5,527 nt of DNA from positions 1 through 5,527 of the forward strand of contig CAJGDO010000034.1 in the NCBI GenBank assembly GCA_904502225.1, given 5' to 3'. Positions within the stretch are counted from its first letter, which is position 1. The number at the start of each line of letters is the position of its first letter. Below the pieces are notes generated by a model. That model was not told where the DNA came from. It did no database searches and was given only the letters and a program-made list of their open reading frames with translations. This document shows positions 1 through 5,527 of this stretch, one piece after another. The translations under genes were made by a program, and so were the position numbers. Origin of the DNA: an uncultured Clostridia bacterium. GTDB lineage: Bacteria; Bacillota; Clostridia; Christensenellales; Borkfalkiaceae.

Positions 1-602
1 GCGTGCTTTTGGTTATCGTTTATCTTTTTGCAACTCTTTATAAAGAAAGCGGAAGTTTTACTGTAAGCGTTAATAAACACGAAATGGTGCAATATGGACT
101 TTCTTTATGTGAAAATAGAGACCTTAAAAAACCAACTTCGGTTTTGAATATGCGCATAGACCAATCTATAACCAATATTGCTAAAGAAGACTTGCCAAAC
201 AACTTAGATATGATAGATGGCAACAACTGTGGAAAAAACCACTTGGCATATACCTTTTATCTATTTAATGCAAGCGATAGTTCTTCTGTTAGTTATGAGT
301 GGCAAATTAAAATGCGCAACATATCTAATGGAATTGATGAAGCCATAAGGGTTAGGTTGTATGTAAACGGCGTGGCAACAACGTACGCAAAAACGTCTTC
401 TGACGGCAGTGGCCCAGAGCCGGGCACAGTGGAATTTTATTCAACAGATATTGCAGCACGTGACCGTGTTGATGACTTTGAAGCAGGTGCTGTTACAAAA
501 TATACAATAGTCGTATGGCTTGATGGCCCAGACCCAGACTGCTTAGACTGGATAAAGGGCGGTAAAATGAGCTTGGAAATGAATTTTTCCATAGTTCACT
601 AA
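1..602 (+). CDS. Membrane-anchored extracellular protein, TasA-associated, 5'-partial
   Basis: The frame is open from the left edge to a TAA at 600-602, so the true start is upstream; the GTG at 3 is not taken as a start because it lies inside a hydrophobic segment. Numbering from that codon, residues 1-13 (VLLVIVYLFATLY) are the end of a membrane helix, followed by about 185 mostly polar, beta-rich residues, as expected for a single-pass protein with an outside domain. There is no enzyme motif. Recognisable blocks are a tyrosine/phenylalanine-rich strand after an Asp-Gly-Asn-Asn-Cys turn, DEAIRVRLYVNG from residue 112, a PEPGT turn, and WLDGPDPDC at 172-180 followed by a last strand ending NFSIVH. 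The C-terminal block resembles the same region of the next gene. It lies 62 bp before the TasA-like gene, probably in one operon. From memory, similar proteins accompany SipW/TasA-like clusters in Clostridia; the function is unknown. A structural or assembly subunit at the cell surface is an inference. Confidence 0.8.
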   Translation, partial: VLLVIVYLFATLYKESGSFTVSVNKHEMVQYGLSLCENRDLKKPTSVLNMRIDQSITNIAKEDLPNNLDMIDGNNCGKNHLAYTFYLFNASDSSSVSYEWQIKMRNISNGIDEAIRVRLYVNGVATTYAKTSSDGSGPEPGTVEFYSTDIAARDRVDDFEAGAVTKYTIVVWLDGPDPDCLDWIKGGKMSLEMNFSIVH

Positions 603-664
603 ATTAAGAAATCCAAATCTCAAAAGGATAAAAAAATAGATATTAAAAAAGGAGAAATGAAACA

Positions 665-1444
665 ATGAAAATTTCAAAAAAACTAATTTCTGCAATCGTA
701 ATGCTCACACTTTCATTCGTAATGCTCGTAACGTCATCATTTGCATGGTTTGCTATGAATGACAACGTTTCTGTAACAGGTATGAAAGTTACTGCAAAGG
801 GTGACCAAGTATATTTGCAAATTTCAGAAACTGAATTCTCAGATGCTAATAACGGTGTGTTAATGAACACTGTTGCATTTTCAGATTCTGAAGTAGCACT
901 TTTACCAGTTAGCCCAAGAGCAACAGACCATACAGGCGATTATGTTGGTGGCGCTCTTGCTAAATGGGTTACAGCTGTTGGTACAAGCAACTCTGATGGT
1001 GCCGCTCTTGGTGATAATTACACTAAATTAGAAGCTGCTGAAGATACATATAAAGATGTATATTTCATTAAGAAAGATTTATTTATTCGTTTAGACCCAA
1101 CAGCTGGTGCTGAAAAGTCAAATGCTTTAAGAGTTGAAAGCGTAACTTATGCAACTTCTCAAGCAGGCGATTTCCAAAAATGCTTAAGCGTATTAGTTGT
1201 AAGCAAAATCGGCGAAACTTATTATGGCGAATTATGGGAAAATGCAACTGGCACCATGACTCACAACGCACTTAGTGATGAAGCATTGTCAGAAGCAGAA
1301 TTTTTAAAGAGTCAAGTAGCAAACGTAAGCATTTATGTTTTCTTTGATGGTGACAATGGTGAATGCACGCTCGAAGATCTTGCTGCTGCTAAAGAAGCAA
1401 TTTATACAGTTGCTGTAAACTTCACTGTTAAACCAACGGTTTAA
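665..1444 (+). CDS. TasA-like secreted protein with SipW-type signal peptide
   Basis: This 259-residue protein probably forms a surface or matrix structure after export. ATG 665 is set by the AAAGGAG site at 648-654, 10 nt upstream. Residues 2-6 are basic (KISKK), residues 7-25 are a hydrophobic core, and SSFAWFAMNDNV follows at 24-35. This is the SipW-cognate signal peptide pattern (small residues, Trp, aromatic/Ala, then Asn), so cleavage is expected near A27 or A30. GMKV at 39-42 starts the mature beta-rich domain, as in many clostridial relatives. Near the C-terminus, FFDGDNGEC at 226-234 is followed by a helix-like stretch and a final strand ending NFTVKPTV. There is no LPXTG motif, C-terminal anchor or enzyme motif, so the protein is released or self-assembling. 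Its length is close to that of Bacillus TasA (about 260 residues), but overall likeness is limited, so tasA is not assigned as a name. The signal peptidase gene lies directly downstream. The class is well supported; fibre formation is inferred from the family. Confidence 0.85.
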   Translation: MKISKKLISAIVMLTLSFVMLVTSSFAWFAMNDNVSVTGMKVTAKGDQVYLQISETEFSDANNGVLMNTVAFSDSEVALLPVSPRATDHTGDYVGGALAKWVTAVGTSNSDGAALGDNYTKLEAAEDTYKDVYFIKKDLFIRLDPTAGAEKSNALRVESVTYATSQAGDFQKCLSVLVVSKIGETYYGELWENATGTMTHNALSDEALSEAEFLKSQVANVSIYVFFDGDNGECTLEDLAAAKEAIYTVAVNFTVKPTV

Positions 1445-1488
1445 TTTGCTAAATAAACTTTAAAACTTTATTTCCCTTTTGAGAATTG

Positions 1489-1532
1489 TTTCCTTGCGCC
1501 CCTTGTTTTTAAAATAAGTGGGCGCAGGGGAA
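1489..1532 (+). terminator. GC-rich hairpin, weak terminator or attenuator
   Basis: TGCGCCC at 1495-1501 pairs with GGGCGCA at 1520-1526. The stem extends inward through CTT/AAG (one bulged T at 1519) and outward through CC/GG with wobble and A-T pairs to 1489 and 1532. It stands out as GC-rich in an AT-rich gap, 45 bases after the TasA-like stop. Only a poor T-stretch (TTGATTTT, 1535-1542) follows, so full termination is doubtful. Partial read-through would give much more substrate than signal peptidase, or the hairpin could protect the 3' end of the upstream message. Confidence 0.55.
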
Positions 1533-1566
1533 AATTGATTTTAAACGAAACTTAATTTTTTACTAA

Positions 1567-1587
1567 TTTTTGCCTATATGGCAAGAA
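1567..1587 (+). other. Small hairpin upstream of the signal peptidase gene
   Basis: TTTTTGCC at 1567-1574 pairs with GGCAAGAA at 1580-1587 around a 5-nt loop (TATAT), with one T-G wobble. It is followed by a run of A, not T, so it is not a terminator on this strand. It lies 14 bases before the ribosome binding site at 1602-1606 and might affect translation or message stability; no function is shown. Confidence 0.3.
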
Positions 1588-1613
1588 AAAAATAACAACT
1601 AAAGGATGTTTTT

Positions 1614-2333
1614 ATGCAAAACAAAACAAAAAAGGTTTTTTCAATAATAGGAAATACTTTGGCGTGGATATTTCTTGTGTTTGCAATTTTAGTTACTATT
1701 GTAACTTTTGCATCACGCAACTCTAAAGATGGTGTTCCATCTGTATTTGGAACAAGTATTGTTTCTGTTCAGTCAGGCTCAATGAAAAGTTCAAAACCAG
1801 AATCTTTCAAAGAAGGCGACTTAATCTTTATTGAAAAAATTACTGAAACCCAAGCTAAACAACTTAAAGTGGGCGACATTATCACTTATCGTGCCCCTAT
1901 CGATATTGATAAGGACGGACAAACTGGTGATATCAACACCCACCGTATCACTTCTGTAAGCGAAGATGGTGGTTATGTTTGGTTTACAACTAAAGGTGAT
2001 AACAATGCTACGGAAGATGGTTATACACTTCGCCACACTGACGTAATCGGTGTTTATAATGGTGGAAAACTCGCTGGCATTGGTGCAGTTGTTGACTTTT
2101 TAAGGTCTTCACTAGGTTTCCTACTTGTTATCGTTTTACCTATGGCATTATTCTTCTTATATGAAGTTTATAATCTTGTTAAGATTATTATGGCTCACAA
2201 GGTTAAAAAGGCAAGGGCAGAAGGCATTTCTGCTGAACAAGAAGAAGAAATCAAGCGTTTGGCTGTTGAAGAATACTTAAAAAATCAACAAAAGCAAGCA
2301 GAAAATTCGCAAAATTCGGAAGAAAAGGAATAA
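1614..2333 (+). CDS. sipW: Signal peptidase I, ER/SipW type (S26B)
   Basis: This membrane peptidase removes signal peptides from exported proteins, here presumably from the TasA-like protein just upstream. ATG 1614 follows AAGGA (1602-1606) by 7 nt. A first membrane helix spans about residues 10-33. The catalytic serine block is SVQSGSMKS with S56 as nucleophile; GDLIFI follows. THRI gives H110 in place of the lysine of ordinary bacterial enzymes, and TKGDNN gives D129. The Ser-His-Asp set marks the archaeal/ER-like SipW class, and the 19-residue His-to-Asp spacing matches my memory of Bacillus SipW. A second membrane helix covers about 167-189, followed by a basic patch (KVKKAR) and a charged Glu/Gln-rich tail to 239 that should be cytoplasmic. 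At 239 residues it is longer than Bacillus SipW (about 190), mainly through the tail and an Asp-rich loop at 97-106. The family call is firm; the substrate is inferred from adjacency and signal type. Confidence 0.93.
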   Translation: MQNKTKKVFSIIGNTLAWIFLVFAILVTIVTFASRNSKDGVPSVFGTSIVSVQSGSMKSSKPESFKEGDLIFIEKITETQAKQLKVGDIITYRAPIDIDKDGQTGDINTHRITSVSEDGGYVWFTTKGDNNATEDGYTLRHTDVIGVYNGGKLAGIGAVVDFLRSSLGFLLVIVLPMALFFLYEVYNLVKIIMAHKVKKARAEGISAEQEEEIKRLAVEEYLKNQQKQAENSQNSEEKE

Positions 2334-2387
2334 TTTTATAGTTTAATAAACTAAAAAATATTCAGTTCTTTATCCGTTTACATATTA

Positions 2388-2413
2388 AATGGGGACAAAA
2401 AGGTGTCCGCATT
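2388..2413 (+). other. Short intergenic hairpin
   Basis: AATG at 2388-2391 pairs with CATT at 2410-2413, and GGACA at 2393-2397 pairs with TGTCC at 2404-2408. They are separated by one G-G mismatch and close on a 6-nt loop (AAAAGG). It lies just before the larger inverted repeat at 2420-2452, so the gap between the signal peptidase and NTPase genes may fold as two adjacent stems. Its role is unknown. Confidence 0.35.
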
Positions 2414-2419
2414 GGTGGC

Positions 2420-2452
2420 TTGTTGCCAAAAATAGGCTATTTTTGGCAACAA
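2420..2452. repeat. Perfect 16-bp inverted repeat, intergenic
   Basis: TTGTTGCCAAAAATAG (2420-2435) and CTATTTTTGGCAACAA (2437-2452) are exact reverse complements around a single G at 2436. As RNA this would form a 15-bp stem with a GGC loop. No T-run follows on the + strand. It could therefore be a terminator of unusual form, a processing or stability element between the sipW-type gene and the NTPase operon, or a protein-binding palindrome. It lies 26 bases before the ribosome binding site of the next gene. Confidence 0.7.
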
Positions 2453-2478
2453 ATTACTTAATTACTTACCCTTTTTAT

Positions 2479-2483
2479 AGGAG
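2479..2483 (+). promoter_or_regulatory. Ribosome binding site that sets the NTPase start
   Basis: AGGAG lies 9 nt before ATG 2493 but only 3 nt before the in-frame TTG at 2487. Spacing and codon both favour the ATG, which removes two residues from the longest possible reading. Confidence 0.75.
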
Positions 2484-2492
2484 AAATTGTTT

Positions 2493-4046
2493 ATGAATGC
2501 ATTTTTAGATTGGTTTTATGCATTTTTCACAACTGTAATTGATGGTTTTTGGAAAATAATTTCCGGTATCTTTAATGGTATTGTTCAAATCTTTAACGTT
2601 GCTGATTATGTAAAACAAGTCAATCTTTACAAAGGCGGGTTTGATGTTCTTAGCTGGATACTTTTCTTTGTATCTATTATTTTATTCTTAGGTATCCTTG
2701 CTATCATCATTTATCTTATATATCTCGGCATAAGAAAGTTTATCCGTTATCGCAAGTCGGCAGTAACAAACCAAGACCTTTTAGAAGAAGTTGCTGACTT
2801 ACATAAAAACGTATTAAAACTTACAAAAGAAAAAGAAAGAATTCTCGCTCTTAAAATTGGTCAAACGTCTATTTCGGTTGACGAACTTAACCAAATTTTT
2901 GAAGAGGAGGAAGAAGAACTTGGCGAAAATGCAACTAAAACCGAAACAGAAACACAATCTGATAAACCTGTTCGTTTTGTCCGTTTAGATGCCGTTGATA
3001 AAAAATACGATTACTACATTGCACCAGATTATCGCAAAGATTATTCGTTAAAAGAACTTTGCGAAAACTTTAGAAATTTCTGTTGTTCTAGAATGGGACT
3101 TTTCTATGAAGAAAAAGTTATTAGACTTATGTTCGCAGGTCTTTCTTCTACAAAGTTAGTGCTTCTTCAAGGTATTTCTGGTACGGGTAAAACGTCTCTT
3201 CCATACGCAATGGGTAAATTCTTTAAAAACGATTCTACTATCGTTTCAGTTCAACCTTCTTGGCGTGACCGTGCTGAATTATTCGGTTATTTTAACGAAT
3301 TTTCAAAGCGTTTTAACGAAACCGAAGTCTTGCGCAGAATTTATGAATCTGCTTATAACGATGACGTTAACGTTATGATTTTAGACGAAATGAACATTGC
3401 AAGGGTTGAATATTACTTTGCTGAAATGCTTTCTATTATGGAAATGCCAGATAGTAACGAGTGGAGAATTGAACTTGTTCCATCTGCTTGGGAAAATGAC
3501 CCTAAGAAATTGACAGACGGCAAACTCTATATTCCACAAAACGTTTGGTATGTCGGCACAGCCAATAACGACGACTCTACTTTCGCCGTTTCAGACAAGG
3601 TTTATGACCGTGCTTTCACCATCAATATTGATAGTAAGGCTTCGCCTTTCAAGGCTCCTGACGTTGAGCCAATGGAAGTAAGTTATAGTTACGTTAACTC
3701 ACTTTATGAAAAGGCTGTTAACGATAATCCATTAGAACAAAAATACTTGGATATGATTGAACAGTTAGATGCGTTTGTTATTAAAAAATTCCGTGTCGCT
3801 TTCGGTAACCGTATCATCAAGCAATTAAAAATATTTGCTCCTGTGTACGTTGCTTGTGGTGGAGACGTTGTTGAAGCCATAGACCATATTCTTGCAACAA
3901 AGGTATTCCGTAAGTTTGAAAGTTTGAACTTATCTTTAATTCGTGATGAAATTAAAGGACTTATCAATTATCTTAACACACTTTTCGGTAAGAACAAGAT
4001 GGTATCTTCTATCGAATTCTTAGATAGATTACAAAGGTCTTACTAA
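2493..4046 (+). CDS. Membrane-anchored McrB-like AAA+ NTPase
   Basis: This 517-residue protein probably couples nucleotide hydrolysis to remodelling of a partner at the inner face of the membrane. Residues 3-35 form a hydrophobic/amphipathic segment. A clear membrane helix covers about 54-78 and ends in RKFIRYRK, which places the rest in the cytoplasm. Residues 93-124 look like a coiled coil, followed by a six-Glu run (137-142) and a polar linker. The AAA+ core has Walker A GISGTGKT at 227-234, QPSWRDRAELFGY at 254-266 (a McrB-type strand and helix), and Walker B VMILDEMNIAR at 294-304 with D298/E299. It also has GTANNDDSTF at 355-364, whose N358-x-x-D361 matches the McrB signature, and R373 as a possible arginine finger. 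An all-helical lid follows. The methyl-DNA-binding N-terminal domain of classical McrB is absent. The DUF2357-like gene begins 33 bp downstream, the usual partner arrangement. The AAA+ class is certain and the McrB subtype likely; GTP rather than ATP use is unproven, and the biological role is unknown. Confidence 0.9.
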   Translation: MNAFLDWFYAFFTTVIDGFWKIISGIFNGIVQIFNVADYVKQVNLYKGGFDVLSWILFFVSIILFLGILAIIIYLIYLGIRKFIRYRKSAVTNQDLLEEVADLHKNVLKLTKEKERILALKIGQTSISVDELNQIFEEEEEELGENATKTETETQSDKPVRFVRLDAVDKKYDYYIAPDYRKDYSLKELCENFRNFCCSRMGLFYEEKVIRLMFAGLSSTKLVLLQGISGTGKTSLPYAMGKFFKNDSTIVSVQPSWRDRAELFGYFNEFSKRFNETEVLRRIYESAYNDDVNVMILDEMNIARVEYYFAEMLSIMEMPDSNEWRIELVPSAWENDPKKLTDGKLYIPQNVWYVGTANNDDSTFAVSDKVYDRAFTINIDSKASPFKAPDVEPMEVSYSYVNSLYEKAVNDNPLEQKYLDMIEQLDAFVIKKFRVAFGNRIIKQLKIFAPVYVACGGDVVEAIDHILATKVFRKFESLNLSLIRDEIKGLINYLNTLFGKNKMVSSIEFLDRLQRSY

Positions 4047-4064
4047 TCAATTTACTAATTTTTC

Positions 4065-4072
4065 AAGGAGGG
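4065..4072 (+). promoter_or_regulatory. Strong ribosome binding site for a GTG start
   Basis: AAGGAGGG is a near-perfect Shine-Dalgarno sequence 7 nt before GTG 4080. It decides that start: the TTG at 4078 is in another frame, and the next in-frame ATG lies well inside the protein. The gene begins 33 bp after the NTPase stop, so translation is closely linked within one message. Confidence 0.85.
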
Positions 4073-4079
4073 CGCTCTT

Positions 4080-5527
4080 GTGGATAGCGAAAATAAATCA
4101 TTTAGAAGCAAAGTCTTTAGCCATCTTAATCAGCTTGCACAAGAGAGCCCTGCTTATGATGATGCAAAAATGTTGGTCGGCTCTGCAGACACCGTTGCAT
4201 CTTTAAAAAACAACACGGTGTATCGTGCAATCGATACAGAGTGGATTGAAAAAATCGAATATACTATTCCTTATCTTGATGAGTTTATCCGTAACCCAGG
4301 TGTTGCTATTCAAGAAATCGAAGAAGTTTTACCTGTTGAAGCAACTAAAAAAATTAGCGAAAAATCTATTCGCTATCTTGCTCAACACACAAACCATATT
4401 TTAAAAATAGAAAATGGTGAAGTTACCCCATCAAAAATCTTAAACGTTTTTCGTGACGAAACTTTTTTAACATATGAGAATAAGTTTATCAATACTTTGC
4501 TCATAAGGTTAATTGCGTTCATCGAAAAGCGTTTTAATGTTCTTAAAGGCACGAGTGGTATTGAAAGAAACTATGTCTTTGATTATCAAACGGCTTTTGA
4601 ACACTCTATTATTGAAAATCAAAAAAATTCGGCTAAAATGACACTTAAAATCGAATTTACTTCGCCCGTAAATGACAATTTAACCGAACAAGAACAAAAA
4701 AGCAATTTTGAATATACATCGGTGCTAAAAAGACTTGAAAAAATTTATCGTTCTATTATGTCTTATTTATCTTCGCCACTTATTATGGCTATTGGTAAAA
4801 ACTATATTAGACCACCGGTTATTCGCACAAACCCTATTCTTAAAAATAAAAACCTAAATGCTTGCCTAACACTTTGGGAATATATTGAAAGTGTTGATAA
4901 GGCTGGTTTTTCTACCATTACCGATGAGTTTAGAGAAATGCCTTCTGATGAATACATTTCTGAACTTTATTCTTCGGTTGCTCTCCAATACCTTCAATTC
5001 TATTCGGGGGTGGTTGGCGATGATGCTGATAATCGTTTGCTTTCTGAGCGTAGAATTAACGAAACTTTTCCAGACTTTGATTCAGAACTCGATTTAGAAG
5101 AAAAAGATGACTACGTGGTTTACGACACTGATTATAGAAAGTTAGTTTCAGCATCTGAAGTTTTTGAAAAAAGAAGAAAACTTTCTGAAGACGAAAGAAA
5201 AATTCGTGTTGCCATAGAAGTTGCGCTCCGTGCCGATAAGGTTTTGTTTGAACAATTTATGGCCGATGAAATTGAAAGAAGAAAAGCCGAGGCAGAGAGA
5301 AGAAGACTTGAAGAAGAAATGCGAAAAGCAGAAGAAGAACGCCTTGCTAAACTTCTTGAAGAACAAGAAAGAAGAAAGAATATTGAATATAGATATATCC
5401 GTACGTATATGGCTCGTTTAATACAAGCCGAAGATAGCGTTAAGGATATGTATAACGTAATTAAGAACAAATTACTTTCATACAAAAAGGTTAAATGTCG
5501 TTTGTCTAAAAAGAGAGAAACTTTCTA
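4080..5527 (+). CDS. DUF2357-like partner of the McrB-type NTPase, 3'-partial
   Basis: The frame is open from GTG 4080 through the right edge: 482 codons are visible and the last two bases (TA) are an incomplete codon. The N-terminal half is helical. TYENKFINTL at 131-140 resembles the Y/E-N-R/K-F motif of DUF2357/McrC-type proteins, and RPPVIRTNP...LTLWEY at 244-268 resembles their next conserved block. These proteins normally pair with McrB-like NTPases and often continue into a PD-(D/E)XK nuclease. Here I see instead an acidic stretch (about 332-352, rich in Asp/Glu), then a highly charged helix at 396-434 (Glu/Arg/Lys alternation, a coiled coil or single stable helix). A basic segment SYKKVKCRLSKKRETF follows at 467-482. 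No nuclease motif is visible in what is present, although the C-terminus is missing. There is no signal peptide or membrane helix, so it should be cytoplasmic beside its membrane-bound partner. The family placement rests on motifs recalled from memory and is moderate; the role is unknown. Confidence 0.82.
   Translation, partial: MDSENKSFRSKVFSHLNQLAQESPAYDDAKMLVGSADTVASLKNNTVYRAIDTEWIEKIEYTIPYLDEFIRNPGVAIQEIEEVLPVEATKKISEKSIRYLAQHTNHILKIENGEVTPSKILNVFRDETFLTYENKFINTLLIRLIAFIEKRFNVLKGTSGIERNYVFDYQTAFEHSIIENQKNSAKMTLKIEFTSPVNDNLTEQEQKSNFEYTSVLKRLEKIYRSIMSYLSSPLIMAIGKNYIRPPVIRTNPILKNKNLNACLTLWEYIESVDKAGFSTITDEFREMPSDEYISELYSSVALQYLQFYSGVVGDDADNRLLSERRINETFPDFDSELDLEEKDDYVVYDTDYRKLVSASEVFEKRRKLSEDERKIRVAIEVALRADKVLFEQFMADEIERRKAEAERRRLEEEMRKAEEERLAKLLEEQERRKNIEYRYIRTYMARLIQAEDSVKDMYNVIKNKLLSYKKVKCRLSKKRETF

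Noticed and set aside
657..668. Tiny frame ATG AAA CAA TGA overlapping the start of the TasA-like gene, as a leader peptide.
   Set aside because: Its ATG is only 2 nt from the Shine-Dalgarno site and it encodes three residues; chance overlap is the simpler reading.
1535..1563. Possible promoter, TTGATT with 17-nt spacing to TTTACT, before the signal peptidase gene.
   Set aside because: Each box matches consensus at only about four of six positions in very AT-rich DNA, where such matches are common. Not strong enough to annotate.
1567..1587. Hairpin as an intrinsic terminator.
   Set aside because: It is followed by A-rich, not T-rich, sequence on the + strand, and there is no gene on the - strand for it to end.
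2487..2492. In-frame TTG as an earlier start of the NTPase.
   Set aside because: It is only 3 nt from the AGGAG site; ATG 2493 has normal 9-nt spacing.
4885..5421. + strand open frames of 66-70 codons at 4885-5097 and 5221-5421.
   Set aside because: They lie wholly inside the long frame starting at 4080, which is open over 1.4 kb with a strong ribosome binding site and coherent motifs; the short frames are shadows.
5132..5485. 117-codon open frame on the - strand, rich in Ser, Leu and Phe.
   Set aside because: It is the antisense of the Glu/Arg/Lys-rich helix of the partner gene (GAA/AGA codons read backwards as TTC/TCT). It has no clear ribosome binding site and its composition is explained by the sense gene.
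2493..5527. Calling the last two genes a McrBC restriction system.
   Set aside because: No methyl-DNA-binding domain is present on the NTPase, it carries a membrane anchor, and no nuclease motif is visible in the partial partner. The McrB likeness is kept at family level only.

Overview
The window is AT-rich and its genes all read on the + strand. They have strong Shine-Dalgarno sites, TAA stops and standard codon use. Together with a SipW-type signal peptidase and its typical substrate, this points to a low-GC Bacillota genome, most likely a gut-type Clostridia; that lineage is inferred, not proven.

Layout: (1) 1-602, the 3' part of a membrane-anchored extracellular protein whose start lies off the window. 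(2) 665-1444, a TasA-like secreted protein with a SipW-cognate signal peptide. (3) 1614-2333, its probable processing enzyme, an ER/SipW-type signal peptidase I. (4) 2493-4046, a membrane-anchored AAA+ NTPase of the McrB type. (5) 4080-5527, a DUF2357-like (McrC-partner-like) protein with a long charged helix, open at the right end. The first, second and third gaps (62, 169 and 159 bp) hold ribosome binding sites and, in the second and third, marked hairpins; the last gap is only 33 bp, so genes 4 and 5 are surely co-transcribed. No stretch over 300 bases lacks a gene, and I saw no tRNA, rRNA, CRISPR array or insertion sequence.

How the genes may work together: genes 1-3 form a surface-protein export and assembly module. 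The two surface proteins share a C-terminal motif (hydrophobic strand, aromatic, Asp-Gly, acidic residues, Cys, then a final strand) and so look like related subunits. Genes 4-5 look like a McrBC-type NTPase/partner pair. However, the NTPase has a membrane anchor in place of a DNA-binding domain, and the partner shows a charged helix where relatives carry a nuclease. The idea that this is a membrane-tethered NTPase machine linked to TasA-like surface fibres, rather than a restriction system, is my inference and the most interesting possibility in the window.
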